64,000 nucleotides of DNA from Exiguobacterium sp. s193 (GCF_018618755.1 NZ_JACSMR010000006.1:1-64000), one strand, 5' to 3'. Positions 47,335 to 56,904 are shown, counted from the stretch's first letter. A program made the numbers and translations. The notes: generated from the letters alone by a model not told the origin.

Positions 47335-48171
47335 ATGAATGAAGTAGAAGCATTAGAAGGGCTTAGACATAAAGCGGTAAAATCAACAAAGATGTTGCAA
47401 CTGCGTCCACTTGAATATTTGGTTCGTGCCATGCTTGCTGGAGTATTTATCGGTTTTGCTATCATATTTACACTCAAAGCAATTAATGGACTTTACCTAA
47501 ATGAATCAGCTGCGACGACACTCGTCGGTGGATTGACATTCGGTGTTGCACTCGTTTTGATCGTCTACGGCGGTGCAGAACTGTTTACGGGGAATACGAT
47601 GTACTTCACGACAGCGACGATGCGTGGGTACACATCAAAAATGGATACATTTAAAGTATGGACGATTTGTTTGATTGGTAATGGTCTCGGAGGTCTTGCC
47701 TTCGCCTTACTATTTTCACAAACGGGAATCATTCAAGAGTTGGGGACGGACAACTGGTTGTTCGCTGTCTCGGAAGCAAAAATTCATCACTCGACGTGGG
47801 AGATTTTCACCCGGGCAATTTTCTGTAACTGGATGGTCTGTTTAGCGATTTTCATTCCGAAAAACATGAAAAATGAATTGGCACAAATCATGATGATGAT
47901 GATTTTAGTTGCTGTCTTCTTCGCGTCAGGTTTTGACCATGTCATCGCCAATATGGCATTGTTCTCAATCGCTCTTGTCGTTCCTCACCCAGAGGCAATT
48001 TCATTTGCTGGAGCAATCCATAATTTAGTACCGGCACTCTTCGGGAACATTATCGGTGGAGCTCTCTTCATGGGTATGGTCTACACATGGTTGAATAAAG
48101 AAAAGCTGGAAGTGGATCAATCAAAACAACAAGCTGCGACAATCAACATCGCAACGAAAAAAAAAGCATAA
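47335..48171 (+). CDS. Formate/nitrite transporter family channel (YwcJ/FocA-like)
   Basis: 278 aa with six helices of the FNT fold. MLAGVFIGFAIIFTLKA, TFGVALVLIVYGGAELFTGNTMYF, IFCNWMVCLAIFIPK and SGFDHVIANMALF (the central His region) are family blocks. It forms a pentameric pore for formate, nitrite or similar small anions. A Rex-like operator upstream recalls B. subtilis ywcJ, a FNT gene in the Rex (redox) regulon. GAGG 8 bases before the ATG. Confidence 0.9.
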   Translation: MNEVEALEGLRHKAVKSTKMLQLRPLEYLVRAMLAGVFIGFAIIFTLKAINGLYLNESAATTLVGGLTFGVALVLIVYGGAELFTGNTMYFTTATMRGYTSKMDTFKVWTICLIGNGLGGLAFALLFSQTGIIQELGTDNWLFAVSEAKIHHSTWEIFTRAIFCNWMVCLAIFIPKNMKNELAQIMMMMILVAVFFASGFDHVIANMALFSIALVVPHPEAISFAGAIHNLVPALFGNIIGGALFMGMVYTWLNKEKLEVDQSKQQAATINIATKKKA

Positions 48172-48175
48172 AGAA

Positions 48176-48220
48176 AAGGTAAGGTAGCGACGGTTTTTCC
48201 CGTCCACCTTACCTTTTTCT
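48176..48220. terminator. Bidirectional terminator
   Basis: AAAGGTAAGGTAGCGACGG pairs imperfectly with CCGTCCACCTTACCTTT, with T runs both ways. Confidence 0.8.
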
Positions 48221-48640
48221 TTATTCGAGATGTTGGAAGCGGTCGACATCAGCTGCAAGTTCTTCATAAATCGATTCGACGATTTGAGCATCATCGAACA
48301 GACCGAGTACATTTTCGTCAGGTAATGCATCGACCGGGGAAGTGAAGTAGAGCACGGCTGTCAACAATAATTGCTCTTGTTCTTCTTTCATTGAAAAACG
48401 TTTTTGATAAAGGGCACGCAACATCTCAAGTAACTGTTTGAGTTGGAAATACAGTACGAGTTCTGCTTCCCGTTCGATATCGGATCCTTCTTCTGAAGCG
48501 ATATCTTTCGTTAAATGTGCTAAACCAACTTCTCCTCGAATCAATAAATCTTCCTGTGCTTTGTGATCTCCGACTAACGCCAATGCCTGACGGTGGAAAT
48601 AGGTGTAAGCGGATTTAAAATCTCCTGGTACGAATTCCAT
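48221..48640 (-). CDS. YkvA-like DUF1232 domain protein
   Basis: About 139 aa. The second half has LLLTAVLYFTSPVDALPDENVLGLFDDAQIVESIYEEL, the DUF1232 (YkvA) core with its SPVDALPD motif; the first half is helical and charged. Function unknown. AAGGAG 8 bases before ATG 48640 decides the start over the GTG three codons earlier. Confidence 0.8.
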   Translation of the reverse strand: MEFVPGDFKSAYTYFHRQALALVGDHKAQEDLLIRGEVGLAHLTKDIASEEGSDIEREAELVLYFQLKQLLEMLRALYQKRFSMKEEQEQLLLTAVLYFTSPVDALPDENVLGLFDDAQIVESIYEELAADVDRFQHLE

Positions 48641-48738
48641 GTTCAACACTCCTTCTCTACATCTAGTTTCACCTTATTTCTTGCAAAATTGCAACTCTTT
48701 CGTGAAAATAAGAGTAAGAGACGAAAGGGGATTACATA

Positions 48739-49962
48739 ATGCCGACTCAAGAACAACTCAAAAAGTATGCAGCACTCGCTGTACGTACAGGAATCAATTT
48801 GCAATCCGGTCAGCAATTAGAAATTCGTGCTGGCATCGAAAATGCACCACTCGTTCGTGAAATCACACGTGTCGCTTACGAAGTAGGCGCATCAAACGTT
48901 TACGTGCAATGGTCAGATGATGAAATGACGAAAATCCGTTATTTCGATGCACCAGAAGATTCGTTCGACGCATTTCCAGAGTGGTTAAAAGCACGATTCG
49001 ATCAGTTGGCTGACGAAAAGACAGCATTCTTATCTGTCGTCAGTGAAGATCCAGATCTTTTAAACGGAGTCGAGTCTAGTCGCATCGCGCGGGCGAACAA
49101 AGCGGCAGGTGTCGCACTAGCCAATTGGCGTAAATTCGTCATGAGCGATAATGTAAGCTGGTGTGTCGTTGCTGCGCCTTCGGATGCTTGGGCGGCTAAG
49201 GTATTCCCGGACTCGGAAAACGCTGTAGAAGAGCTGTGGGAAGCGATTCTGAAGGCAACACGAGTCGATCAAGCAGACCCGGTCGCTGCATGGGAGAAGC
49301 ATGATCACAATCTCCGTACGAAAGCGACATTCTTGACGGAGAAAAAATATAAAACACTGCATTATTCAGCACCAGGAACAGAATTATCAATCGAGTTACC
49401 AGAGCGTCACGTTTGGCTCGGCGGTGGTGGACCGAATGCGGATGGTGTTGATTTCATTGCGAACCTTCCGACAGAAGAAGTCTTTACGTTACCGAAGAAG
49501 ACGGGCGTCAACGGTCACGTTTCAAGCACGAAGCCGCTCAGTTACAGCGGGAATCTGATTGATGGCTTTACGCTTTGGTTTGAAGAGGGTAAAATCGTCA
49601 AAGCAGAAGCGAAACAAGGTCAAGCAGCACTAGACGAGTTGATTTCACTCGACGAAGGAGCACGTTATCTCGGGGAAGTGGCCCTCGTGCCGCACCATTC
49701 ACCAATCTCTGACTCAGGTATCTTGTTCTACAATACGTTGTTTGACGAGAATGCGTCTTGTCACCTTGCAATTGGTCGTGCTTACTCGACTTGTCTCGAA
49801 AATGGACCAAGCTTATCAAACGAAGAACTAGCGGAACAAGGGGCAAATGATTCGATGACACACGTCGACTTCATGATTGGGTCAGCTGATATGTCGATTG
49901 ATGGGGAACTAGCAGACGGTACACGTGAGCCATTGATGCGTGACGGAAACTGGTCGATTTAA
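48739..49962 (+). CDS. ampS: Aminopeptidase, M29 family (AmpS/PepS)
   Basis: 407 aa metallo-aminopeptidase. LAVRTGINLQSGQQLEIRAGIENAPLVREITRVAYEVGASNVYVQWSD at the N-terminus; metal ligands of the M29 fold in PTEEVFTLP (Glu), LGEVALVP (Glu), SCHLAIG (His), and MTHVDFMIG (His, Asp). It removes N-terminal residues from peptides in the cytoplasm and could work on peptides imported by systems such as the OppA-type protein at the left. Single gene with terminator. Confidence 0.93.
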   Translation: MPTQEQLKKYAALAVRTGINLQSGQQLEIRAGIENAPLVREITRVAYEVGASNVYVQWSDDEMTKIRYFDAPEDSFDAFPEWLKARFDQLADEKTAFLSVVSEDPDLLNGVESSRIARANKAAGVALANWRKFVMSDNVSWCVVAAPSDAWAAKVFPDSENAVEELWEAILKATRVDQADPVAAWEKHDHNLRTKATFLTEKKYKTLHYSAPGTELSIELPERHVWLGGGGPNADGVDFIANLPTEEVFTLPKKTGVNGHVSSTKPLSYSGNLIDGFTLWFEEGKIVKAEAKQGQAALDELISLDEGARYLGEVALVPHHSPISDSGILFYNTLFDENASCHLAIGRAYSTCLENGPSLSNEELAEQGANDSMTHVDFMIGSADMSIDGELADGTREPLMRDGNWSI

Positions 49963-49977
49963 CAAGAAATTAAAAAC

Positions 49978-50022
49978 AAAAAGAAAAGCCGAAACGGGGT
50001 TCCGTTTCGGCTTTTCTTTTTG
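49978..50022. terminator. Bidirectional terminator
   Basis: AAAAGCCGAAACGG pairs with CCGTTTCGGCTTTT between ampS and murB. Confidence 0.88.
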
Positions 50023-50042
50023 TTAGAGTCGAATCCTTGTCA

Positions 50043-50954
50043 TTAGACTTCTTCACCGATGATCTTCACTTCAGTTTCGAGTAAGATTCCGAATTTTTCT
50101 TGAACGGTCTCTTGGACATGACGAATCAGTGCGATATAGTCTGTTGCCGTTGCTTCTTCGACGTTGACGATGAAACCGGCATGTTTTTGTGAGACTTCAG
50201 CACCGCCGATACGGGCTCCTTGAAGACCGCTGTCTTGAATGAGTTTTCCGGCGAAATAACCTTCTGGACGTTTGAAGACACTTCCACATGAAGGGTATTC
50301 GAGCGGTTGTTTCGTCTCGCGTTTGTGCGTCAAATCATCCATGATTTCTTTAATATGGGTAGCGTCACCTTCCGTTAAGGCGAATCGTCCTTCAAGAATG
50401 ATGTACTCCTTTTTAGCGAAACAACTTGTCCGGTATCCGAGCTCAAGCTCGTCACGCGTCACGTTGAGCAGTTCCCCTTTACGCGTCAAGACAGTTGCGC
50501 TATGGAGACAGTCTTTTATTTCACCGCCGTAAGCACCGGCATTCATGATGAGAGCACCGCCGACTGTGCCTGGAATACCACAAGCGAATTCGAGACCACT
50601 CAATGAATGATCGTAGGCAACGCGTGACGCTTGGATGATAGCGGCGCCGCTTTGGGCGACGAGTTCATGTTCTTCGACCGAAATATCAGTCAATTTTTCA
50701 AAGGATAAAACGATTCCGCGAATCCCGCCATCACGGACGACGAGGTTCGATCCGTTACCGAGTAACGTTAACGGAAGATCGTTTTCATAGGCGTAACGGA
50801 CAGCAAATGCTGTTTCCTCATAAGACGATGGGATGATGAAAAGATCAGCAATTCCGCCCATTTTTGTATACGTATGATATTTTAGTGGTTCGTTCACTAA
50901 CACAGAGTCTTTGTTTAATCCTTCGTAAAGTCCAGCCATTAACTGCTCAGTCAT
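50043..50954 (-). CDS. murB: UDP-N-acetylenolpyruvoylglucosamine reductase MurB
   Basis: 303 aa FAD enzyme reducing UDP-GlcNAc-enolpyruvate to UDP-MurNAc. KYHTYTKMGGIADLFIIPSSYEE, LTLLGNGSNLVVRDGGIRG (FAD), EFACGIPGTVGGALIMNAGAYGGE, GYRTSCFA and YPSCGSVFKRP (catalytic Ser) are all present. ATG 50954 follows AAGGA by 12 bases; the frame extends 39 codons upstream through AT-rich, low-quality sequence and that extension is rejected. Single gene. Confidence 0.95.
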   Translation of the reverse strand: MTEQLMAGLYEGLNKDSVLVNEPLKYHTYTKMGGIADLFIIPSSYEETAFAVRYAYENDLPLTLLGNGSNLVVRDGGIRGIVLSFEKLTDISVEEHELVAQSGAAIIQASRVAYDHSLSGLEFACGIPGTVGGALIMNAGAYGGEIKDCLHSATVLTRKGELLNVTRDELELGYRTSCFAKKEYIILEGRFALTEGDATHIKEIMDDLTHKRETKQPLEYPSCGSVFKRPEGYFAGKLIQDSGLQGARIGGAEVSQKHAGFIVNVEEATATDYIALIRHVQETVQEKFGILLETEVKIIGEEV

Positions 50955-51291
50955 ATAAATTCTCAGTCCTTTTTTATGAATTCCATTCAGCGAAAACACG
51001 CTCAAAATATATTTTACACTAATTACGTAGTTGATGTTTAACACATAGTTCCAAAAATACAGAGTTGACACGAAAATTGCAAGGTCTTCCTGAAGAATGT
51101 CATCGATTAGTAACGTGGACGAATGACAAAAGTCGCAAGGTATACTCTCTCCAGTTACTTTAATGCCATGATTTGATGGTCAATCTGGCTAAAACGAAAA
51201 GAAATTAAATGATTTGTGAATGAATCGCATGAAAAAGGGGGAAAATAGGAATAGACAGATAGTTTGTTCGGAACAGAGGAGGAAAACTGAC

Positions 51292-51807
51292 ATGGAAAGC
51301 GAACGGTTGAGAATGCGTCCTTTTTCGAGTGACGATTTTGAGTTTTATAAAGAACTTGTTCAGAATGAGCTAGTCATGCAGTATATCAATGGTGGTGTTC
51401 CGTTAGACGAAACAGAAGCACAAAAATGGTTCGATCAGCAGTTCGAACGTTACGGGGATGAACGGCAGACCGGTTTTTTGTTGATTGAGAAAAAAGAGAA
51501 CGAGGAACCGATTGGTTTTGCGGGGCTGATCGTCCAAGAAGTTGACGGTGTGGAAGAACTCGAAGTCGGTTATTGGCTGAAACCGAAACACTGGAAAGTC
51601 GGATATGGTCGCGAGGCTGCGAAACGTTTAATGCGGGAAGCCTTTGAACGTGGAAATGACCGATTAATCTCAATCATCCATCCAGAAAATAATTCTTCGC
51701 AAAAAGTGGCCCGGACAAATGGTTTAGAGTGGGAAAAGGAAACGATGTTTAAAGGCGTTCCAGTCGTCATTTACTCATGCAGATTATCACGCCTGTTCCG
51801 GGGGTGA
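51292..51807 (+). CDS. GNAT-family N-acetyltransferase (RimJ/RimL type)
   Basis: 171 aa. ERLRMRPFSSDDFEFYKELV at the start, IGFAGLIVQEVDGVEELEVGYWLKPKHWKVGYGREAAKRLM (acetyl-CoA-binding loop) and IHPENNSSQKVARTNGLEW follow the Acetyltransf_3 pattern that acetylates protein N-termini or small amines. GAGGAGG 9 bases before ATG 51292 selects the start. A second GNAT gene follows 31 bases downstream. Confidence 0.88.
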   Translation: MESERLRMRPFSSDDFEFYKELVQNELVMQYINGGVPLDETEAQKWFDQQFERYGDERQTGFLLIEKKENEEPIGFAGLIVQEVDGVEELEVGYWLKPKHWKVGYGREAAKRLMREAFERGNDRLISIIHPENNSSQKVARTNGLEWEKETMFKGVPVVIYSCRLSRLFRG

Positions 51808-51838
51808 GACCTATTATTATAGTAGAGGAGTGTCTTTC

Positions 51839-52279
51839 ATGTATCATACAGAGTTCGTCCGATTCAATCAGTTAGGTTCGCTGACACTGTATCAGCTATT
51901 GAAGTTAAGGACAGACATTTTTGTCGTTGAACAAAATTGTCCATACCCGGAGCTTGATGACCGTGATCAAACGGCAATCCATGCCTTGGCGTATGCCGAT
52001 CAACAGCTGATTGGTTGCCTTCGGGTATTACCTAGAAGTGAATCTCGTGCTGTCGCGATTGGTCGGGTCGCTGTACATGCGGATTTCCGGTCGCATGGCA
52101 TCGCACGACGCTTGATGAATGAAGCGATTGAACATATTCGACGACAAGAGGAAACGCAAGTCTACCTTCAAGCCCAAGAACATCTGAAAGCATTTTATGC
52201 GTCTTTCGGATTTGAAGAAACATCTGAAACGTATTTAGAAGACGGAATTCCTCACATCGACATGCAGTTAGTCCTTTGA
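51839..52279 (+). CDS. elaA: GNAT-family acetyltransferase, ElaA type
   Basis: 146 aa. LYQLLKLRTDIFVVEQNCPYPELDDRD is the ElaA N-terminal signature; LIGCLRVLP, AIGRVAVHADFRSHGIARRLM (acetyl-CoA loop) and AQEHLKAFYASFGFEETSETYLEDGIPHIDM complete it. Substrate unknown. GAGGAG 8 bases before ATG 51839. Probably co-transcribed with the preceding GNAT gene. Confidence 0.9.
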   Translation: MYHTEFVRFNQLGSLTLYQLLKLRTDIFVVEQNCPYPELDDRDQTAIHALAYADQQLIGCLRVLPRSESRAVAIGRVAVHADFRSHGIARRLMNEAIEHIRRQEETQVYLQAQEHLKAFYASFGFEETSETYLEDGIPHIDMQLVL

Positions 52280-52363
52280 AGAAGTTCGTAAAACACTTCA
52301 AAAAGTAGCGAGATGAGCCGATGAAGAAAGCAGAACGAATTTCATTCGGAGGTGAATCAGTCT

Positions 52364-52723
52364 ATGAAAAAAGTACTGGTCATTCTCGCACTAAGTCTGA
52401 TTGGACTCTTATCTTTTGCGGTCGGGATTTCTTACGCAGAGCTTCAAAGCAGCCAACAGAAATCAGAAAAGCAATTGGTGACGATGCTTGAAAAACAGCA
52501 TGGAATCAACAAGGATTCGTTTTTGGAGGTCAAGGCGTCATTTTCACTTCAACATCGACAGGTGATTAAAGTTCGACTGCGTGGAGAACCGGCGATTACC
52601 TATGAGTTCATTCAACCCAATCAAACAATTGAATATAGTGGTTCAGTCGGAACGAGCATCGAAAAAGTGGGCGAGCAAGATGCGCTTTTTCGAGAGATGC
52701 CTTTAAAAGTGGGCGAGAATTGA
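52364..52723 (+). CDS. Hypothetical small secreted/membrane-anchored protein
   Basis: 119 aa. An N-terminal hydrophobic segment with a plausible signal cleavage (KKVLVILALSLIGLLSFAV) is followed by a soluble charged domain with QVIKVRLRGEPAITYEFIQPNQ. The plan resembles DUF3139-type proteins, but I cannot confirm it. GGAGGTGA 8 bases before ATG 52364 sets the start over GTG 52352. Confidence 0.65.
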   Translation: MKKVLVILALSLIGLLSFAVGISYAELQSSQQKSEKQLVTMLEKQHGINKDSFLEVKASFSLQHRQVIKVRLRGEPAITYEFIQPNQTIEYSGSVGTSIEKVGEQDALFREMPLKVGEN

Positions 52724-52725
52724 TG

Positions 52726-52772
52726 AAACCTGGTGGATTTCCTAGTTATAAGGAAATCGACCAGGTTTTTTT
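52726..52772 (+). terminator. Terminator
   Basis: AAACCTGGTGGATTTCCT pairs with AGGAAATCGACCAGGTTT, followed by T residues. Confidence 0.85.
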
Positions 52773-52837
52773 GCCTTTCAAGAAATCAGGATATTGCGTA
52801 CACTACGAAGAGAGAGTATTCAAGGGGGAATGAGCCG

Positions 52838-53788
52838 ATGATGAAAAGGTTTGTAAAAAACGAGGCAGTAGGTCTAGCGATAGCAGCCTTTAAGGAGTTA
52901 GAGGATGAAACCTTTAAACGCTATAATGCCGAATTATCTTTACAAGAACAACAAGCTTTGAATTTTGTGATCCGGGCCTTGGAACTAGAGTCCGAGCGCC
53001 ACTTGACGTTAGCGCTTGAAACGCAGCAACCGATTAAAGAATTGGACCGCGTCCTGGTGAAGTTGGCAACGGTCAAGAACAGCGATCGCCTTTTTCGTTT
53101 GTTGTTGGAACGAGGAATCGATTTGAATGAAATGTTGGAACTTGATGGGCATCGTTCACTTGTGCGGCAACCACTCGTGTTCCCAGTAGGATTGTATAGT
53201 GCAGTGGATCAGACGTTATTTCAATTGGCGATTGAATCGAATCTTGATTTGACGTATACGACGTCGCTACAACGAAGTGACCGTTTCTTAGAGACGGATT
53301 CCATCAATATGCTCGATCTCTTATTGTTATTAGATATCGAAACAGATATGGCGGAAGCGAGTCTGGATTGTTTTACAGATCATAAGGCGACGGTTGGTTT
53401 GGTGGAGCGGTTGAAGCGTTCGAAACGCTCACTGGTGGGAACGGTTGTCGCTCGGAAAAAATATCAAGTCGATTTTCAGTATGCCAAACATTATCCTTTG
53501 TTTTATGCGATGGTCGGGCGACAGACAGAGGTTTTTGAGCAATTACTCGCGGATGTGTTAGCACATGAGAGTAGTGAAGTAATAATCCAGGACGCACTGT
53601 TAGCATTCCATAACCACCAACCCGGTCAAGCGAATGCATTTGGAGAGGATTACATCGAAAGTTTATATCATATGGGAGAGCAACTACGCAGACGAGCAAA
53701 TGTTGATTTCAATCAAGTAGAAGATGCATATGTCCTGATGGAATATCAAGAAATCGTCGAGAGGTTGCGTAAAGACTCGCGCGAATAA
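52838..53788 (+). CDS. Hypothetical protein, ankyrin-like repeats suspected
   Basis: About 316 aa, soluble and helical. RLFRLLLERGIDLNEMLELDGHRSLV and TLFQLAIESNLDLTYTTSL read like degenerate ankyrin repeats, but I cannot assign a family. AGGGGG 9 bases before the ATG pair at 52838 sets the start; 35 codons of open frame upstream run through the preceding terminator and are rejected. Its last 43 bases overlap the end of the convergent GNAT gene. Confidence 0.65.
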   Translation: MMKRFVKNEAVGLAIAAFKELEDETFKRYNAELSLQEQQALNFVIRALELESERHLTLALETQQPIKELDRVLVKLATVKNSDRLFRLLLERGIDLNEMLELDGHRSLVRQPLVFPVGLYSAVDQTLFQLAIESNLDLTYTTSLQRSDRFLETDSINMLDLLLLLDIETDMAEASLDCFTDHKATVGLVERLKRSKRSLVGTVVARKKYQVDFQYAKHYPLFYAMVGRQTEVFEQLLADVLAHESSEVIIQDALLAFHNHQPGQANAFGEDYIESLYHMGEQLRRRANVDFNQVEDAYVLMEYQEIVERLRKDSRE

Positions 53789-54594
53789 GTATGCCAGTTC
53801 GAGAAGAGTTGGATATCACAAAAAATATCGGGGTCGTACAGACGAAGGGCTTCTTGTTGCGTGGAAAAACAATATGTTTCGAATGTCCGAAATGATGTTC
53901 GTTGCAATTTAGCTTGGAACGTTTCGAGAATTCTTCGTCCGTACCCTTGATTTTTTAGTTCAGGAATACAGGTGATTTCCAGTAAACGAATCGTTTGTTT
54001 TTGTTTTTGGATGATGATGGTTCCGATAAGTGTCTGGTTATCGTAGACGAGATAAGGTAAGGCACCGTGATCGATTAAGGACTCCATATGTGCAGCATCG
54101 TATGCGAATAGAAAGTCGGATGTTCGGATTGCATTATTTCTTATGCTTAAAAATAATAGCCGGTTGCGAATTGTAAAGGGTTTAAAATGGAGGGAAGCGT
54201 CGTGGGCGTTTAGCAGACCAATCAACCGAAATTGTTCAGAAGCGAGTTGATAACCGAGTGCGTTCCAGGTCGAAACGAATCCGAAATCGTGCGGTGGTAT
54301 GACTTGAACATCGATTTGATGGGGCTGTAGCGATAAAGCGAAGTCGTGGACGAACTCAGCGAGGGTACGAAAGGCATCGAGGTCCGTATAAGCGGAGTTA
54401 ATGATTTGAATCGACGTGTCAAACTGGTTAAAACCTAACGTTGCACAAACCGTCTGATCGTTTAAGTAGACCCACTGGTATTTTTCAGGTGGATGAAAAA
54501 AGAGAGACAAGGGGGATGATCGATTTTTTTGTAACAACTGATGGACGAGGCGACGTTGACCATGCGACAATTGTTCATAACTTAAGATATTCAA
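53746..54594 (-). CDS. GNAT-family N-acetyltransferase
   Basis: 282 aa. The acetyl-CoA-binding block is TIRLLEITCIPELKNQGYGRRILETFQAKL, preceded by LPYLVYDNQTLIGTIII; the first half resembles a second, degenerate GNAT domain. Substrate unknown. AAGGAA is 9 bases from TTG 54594, too close to the GTG three codons earlier. The 3' end overlaps the convergent gene by 43 bases with no terminator between them. Confidence 0.78.
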   Translation of the reverse strand: MNILSYEQLSHGQRRLVHQLLQKNRSSPLSLFFHPPEKYQWVYLNDQTVCATLGFNQFDTSIQIINSAYTDLDAFRTLAEFVHDFALSLQPHQIDVQVIPPHDFGFVSTWNALGYQLASEQFRLIGLLNAHDASLHFKPFTIRNRLLFLSIRNNAIRTSDFLFAYDAAHMESLIDHGALPYLVYDNQTLIGTIIIQKQKQTIRLLEITCIPELKNQGYGRRILETFQAKLQRTSFRTFETYCFSTQQEALRLYDPDIFCDIQLFSNWHTYSRESLRNLSTIS

Positions 54595-54718
54595 TCGACA
54601 CACTTCCTTTTTCGATTAAGATTAAGTATTAAGCACAGTATACTATAAGTGATAAAAAGGTAAATAATGGATTTGGTGTAATGTGGGAAATAAATAATTT
54701 AGAATTGGGGGAGAGAGT

Positions 54719-54994
54719 ATGCTGAAAAAATTTATCTATATAAGCGTGTTTAGTTGCATAATGTTATTTTTCATACAGCTCGAGCCCATTCAAGCTAAGG
54801 ATCTAGAAAAAAATGAGACGAGTGTCAGAGAAGTGACGACATACGGTGGTTACGGAACGATGGATGAATTGATTATCGATCGAAAAGAACCAACCTATAA
54901 TGGGTTTGATTCACCGAACGATATGGCCTTTTTATTCGCGTGTATCGCCTTACTTGCGACGGTCGGTCTTGGCGTCGTCAATACATCAGATTGA
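54719..54994 (+). CDS. Small secreted or membrane protein of unknown function
   Basis: 91 aa. Signal-like N-terminus (LKKFIYISVFSCIMLFFIQL), a short polar region with EVTTYGGYGTMDELIIDRKEP, then a hydrophobic C-terminal helix (about residues 68-87). It would present about 40 residues outside the membrane. GGGGGAG precedes the ATG. No family recognised. Confidence 0.6.
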   Translation: MLKKFIYISVFSCIMLFFIQLEPIQAKDLEKNETSVREVTTYGGYGTMDELIIDRKEPTYNGFDSPNDMAFLFACIALLATVGLGVVNTSD

Positions 54995-55040
54995 AGACTT
55001 GAAAATCATCCCTTTTCCTTTATTCGTTTTCTTTAGGCAA

Positions 55041-55088
55041 GAAATAAGCCAGCTTCCCCTTTATGGATAGGGACGCTGGCTTATTTCG
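55041..55088. terminator. Bidirectional terminator
   Basis: GAAATAAGCCAGC pairs with GCTGGCTTATTTC between two convergent unknown genes. Confidence 0.85.
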
Positions 55089-55090
55089 AT

Positions 55091-56002
55091 TTAAAAGTGA
55101 ATATGCTTCGTACGACCGACTCGTTCGATACGATCATGTTCTTCGTCTAGACCGGCTTGTTCCAATAAGTCGAGATAATAACGAAATGGAGTCGAACGGT
55201 GTGAAAAATAAGGGATATATTCTGTGAAAAGCATGGTTTCTGCACGTTTTAGTTCACGTAAGGCGATTAAAGCATGGAGCTCTGCAAAGCGTATCTCTTG
55301 ATACAAAATGAGCTGATCCGCATCAATCCGGACATTCATTTGGAGTTTCTTTGCATGCATATTTAATAAAGAGAGGTACATTTCGCGTTCTTGACCCGTT
55401 TCGCAATGTCCGAGAACAGCGAGTAACAGGTCGCTGCGTTCCGTATCGACATCAATCGGAACCTTCAATGCGGTATAAATAGCGCGCTTCATCCAGGCAT
55501 TGTCGGACGTATCGAGTTTGTAGTAACCAACAAGTTCTTGAAAGAGCTCGACTTGAGAGACTTTAATCAATCGGAAGGGGTCATTACTCAGGAAAAGGGG
55601 TTCTTCACCAGCGGCGGACGATAATAAAAAAAAGAATTCTTCGAAAGCGACGCGTGGACCATTTTTTCGACCGACATAATGGCGCAAGTGTTTTAATAAC
55701 CGTTTTGCTGTGACGTACCAGTTTTTTTGTTCGCGTACTGAAACGATTGTACTCGGCTCTAGATATTCACCATCATAGGCGTGCTGGATAAAAAGCTCTG
55801 TCTGTTCGATGGTTTGTTCGACGGTTGGTTGTTCTTGTTCCTTTTGTAAATCTTTATATTTGGCGAATTGCGACAGCATCAAGTCTAATTCTTTATCTTC
55901 AATTGTTTGTTTGGGAAGCTGGCGATAGATCTCTACGATAATGTCGCGAAGGGTCGTATCGCCATATTGCTCTAGTAAAAGACGTAATTTTCGAATTCTC
56001 AT
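55091..56002 (-). CDS. Hypothetical helical protein
   Basis: About 303 aa, soluble, nearly all helical and rich in Leu, Glu, Arg and Tyr (RIRKLRLLLEQYGDTTLRDIIVEIYRQLPK). It has no signal, membrane helix or known motif; the pattern suggests TPR-like helical repeats. The start at 56002 follows GAAGGAGGG; the extra 14 codons upstream are rejected. Single gene, divergent from nfrA. Confidence 0.7.
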   Translation of the reverse strand: MRIRKLRLLLEQYGDTTLRDIIVEIYRQLPKQTIEDKELDLMLSQFAKYKDLQKEQEQPTVEQTIEQTELFIQHAYDGEYLEPSTIVSVREQKNWYVTAKRLLKHLRHYVGRKNGPRVAFEEFFFLLSSAAGEEPLFLSNDPFRLIKVSQVELFQELVGYYKLDTSDNAWMKRAIYTALKVPIDVDTERSDLLLAVLGHCETGQEREMYLSLLNMHAKKLQMNVRIDADQLILYQEIRFAELHALIALRELKRAETMLFTEYIPYFSHRSTPFRYYLDLLEQAGLDEEHDRIERVGRTKHIHF

Positions 56003-56142
56003 GATCGCCCTCCTTCGACAAAAACACAACACTTCATTATTCATTTCCCGATTTTTTCATAAAACGAACATCTTTCATTTGCTCTTTTACGCAATCATTG
56101 CCTATTTTTAAAGGGAAAGATTAATTTAAGGGAGAGATTCAG

Positions 56143-56889
56143 ATGAATGAAACGATTGAACATTTATTAAACCACCGCTCGATTCGGAAATTTAAAGAGC
56201 ATCAACTTGATGAACAGACGATTGAAGTATTGATCCAATCTGCGCAAGCTGCTTCGACGTCTTCTTACCAACAAGCCTATGCAATCGTCGGGATTGAAGA
56301 TTTAGAAAAAAAACAGCAACTCGTCGAAGTGGCGAGTGGTCAAAGTTATGTAGCGGACAATAGTTACTTCTTCGTCTTCTGTATCGACTACCATAAACAT
56401 ATGCTTGCAGCAGAGATTGCGAATGGCTCAGTCGCTGACACAGTCGAAACGACAGAAGCATTGATTGTCGGAGCTGTTGATGCAGGACTTGCTGCACAGA
56501 ATCTCGTCGTAGCTGCAGAATCGTTAGGGTACGGGACGGTCTATATCGGCTCACTTCGTAATGATGCTCGAAAAGTGAGTGAACTTCTAGAATTACCAAG
56601 CCATGTCGTACCGTTATTTGGTGTTGCCGTCGGTTTATCGGATCAACAACCAGGAAAAAAACCCCGTCTTCCGATGGAGGCAATCTTCCATCGTAATACG
56701 TATACTAATGACAGCAAGATGCGTGAGTTGCTAGAACAGTATGAGGCAGAAACCTCGTCGTATTACGGAGAACGGACGGACGGCGCACGAACTGAGGGGT
56801 GGGTCTATCAAATGGCCGCTTCGATGAAGGAACCGAAACGGACGTATCTGCGTAAGTTCTTACAAGATCAGCAGTTAGCGCAAGACTAA
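56143..56889 (+). CDS. nfrA: NADPH-dependent FMN oxidoreductase (NfrA/NfsA family)
   Basis: 248 aa nitroreductase-family flavoprotein. LNHRSIRKFKEHQLDE (FMN phosphate), AAQNLVVAAESLGYGTVYIGSLRND, LPSHVVPLFGVAVGLSDQQPGKKPRLP and the C-terminal arm with YYGERTDGARTEGWVYQ define the NfrA/Frp subfamily, which reduces FMN, nitro compounds and chromate with NADPH. AGGGAGAG before the ATG. Fifteen bases upstream of the LCP gene, probably one operon. Confidence 0.93.
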   Translation: MNETIEHLLNHRSIRKFKEHQLDEQTIEVLIQSAQAASTSSYQQAYAIVGIEDLEKKQQLVEVASGQSYVADNSYFFVFCIDYHKHMLAAEIANGSVADTVETTEALIVGAVDAGLAAQNLVVAAESLGYGTVYIGSLRNDARKVSELLELPSHVVPLFGVAVGLSDQQPGKKPRLPMEAIFHRNTYTNDSKMRELLEQYEAETSSYYGERTDGARTEGWVYQMAASMKEPKRTYLRKFLQDQQLAQD

Positions 56890-56904
56890 AACGGAGGTAC
56901 TACT

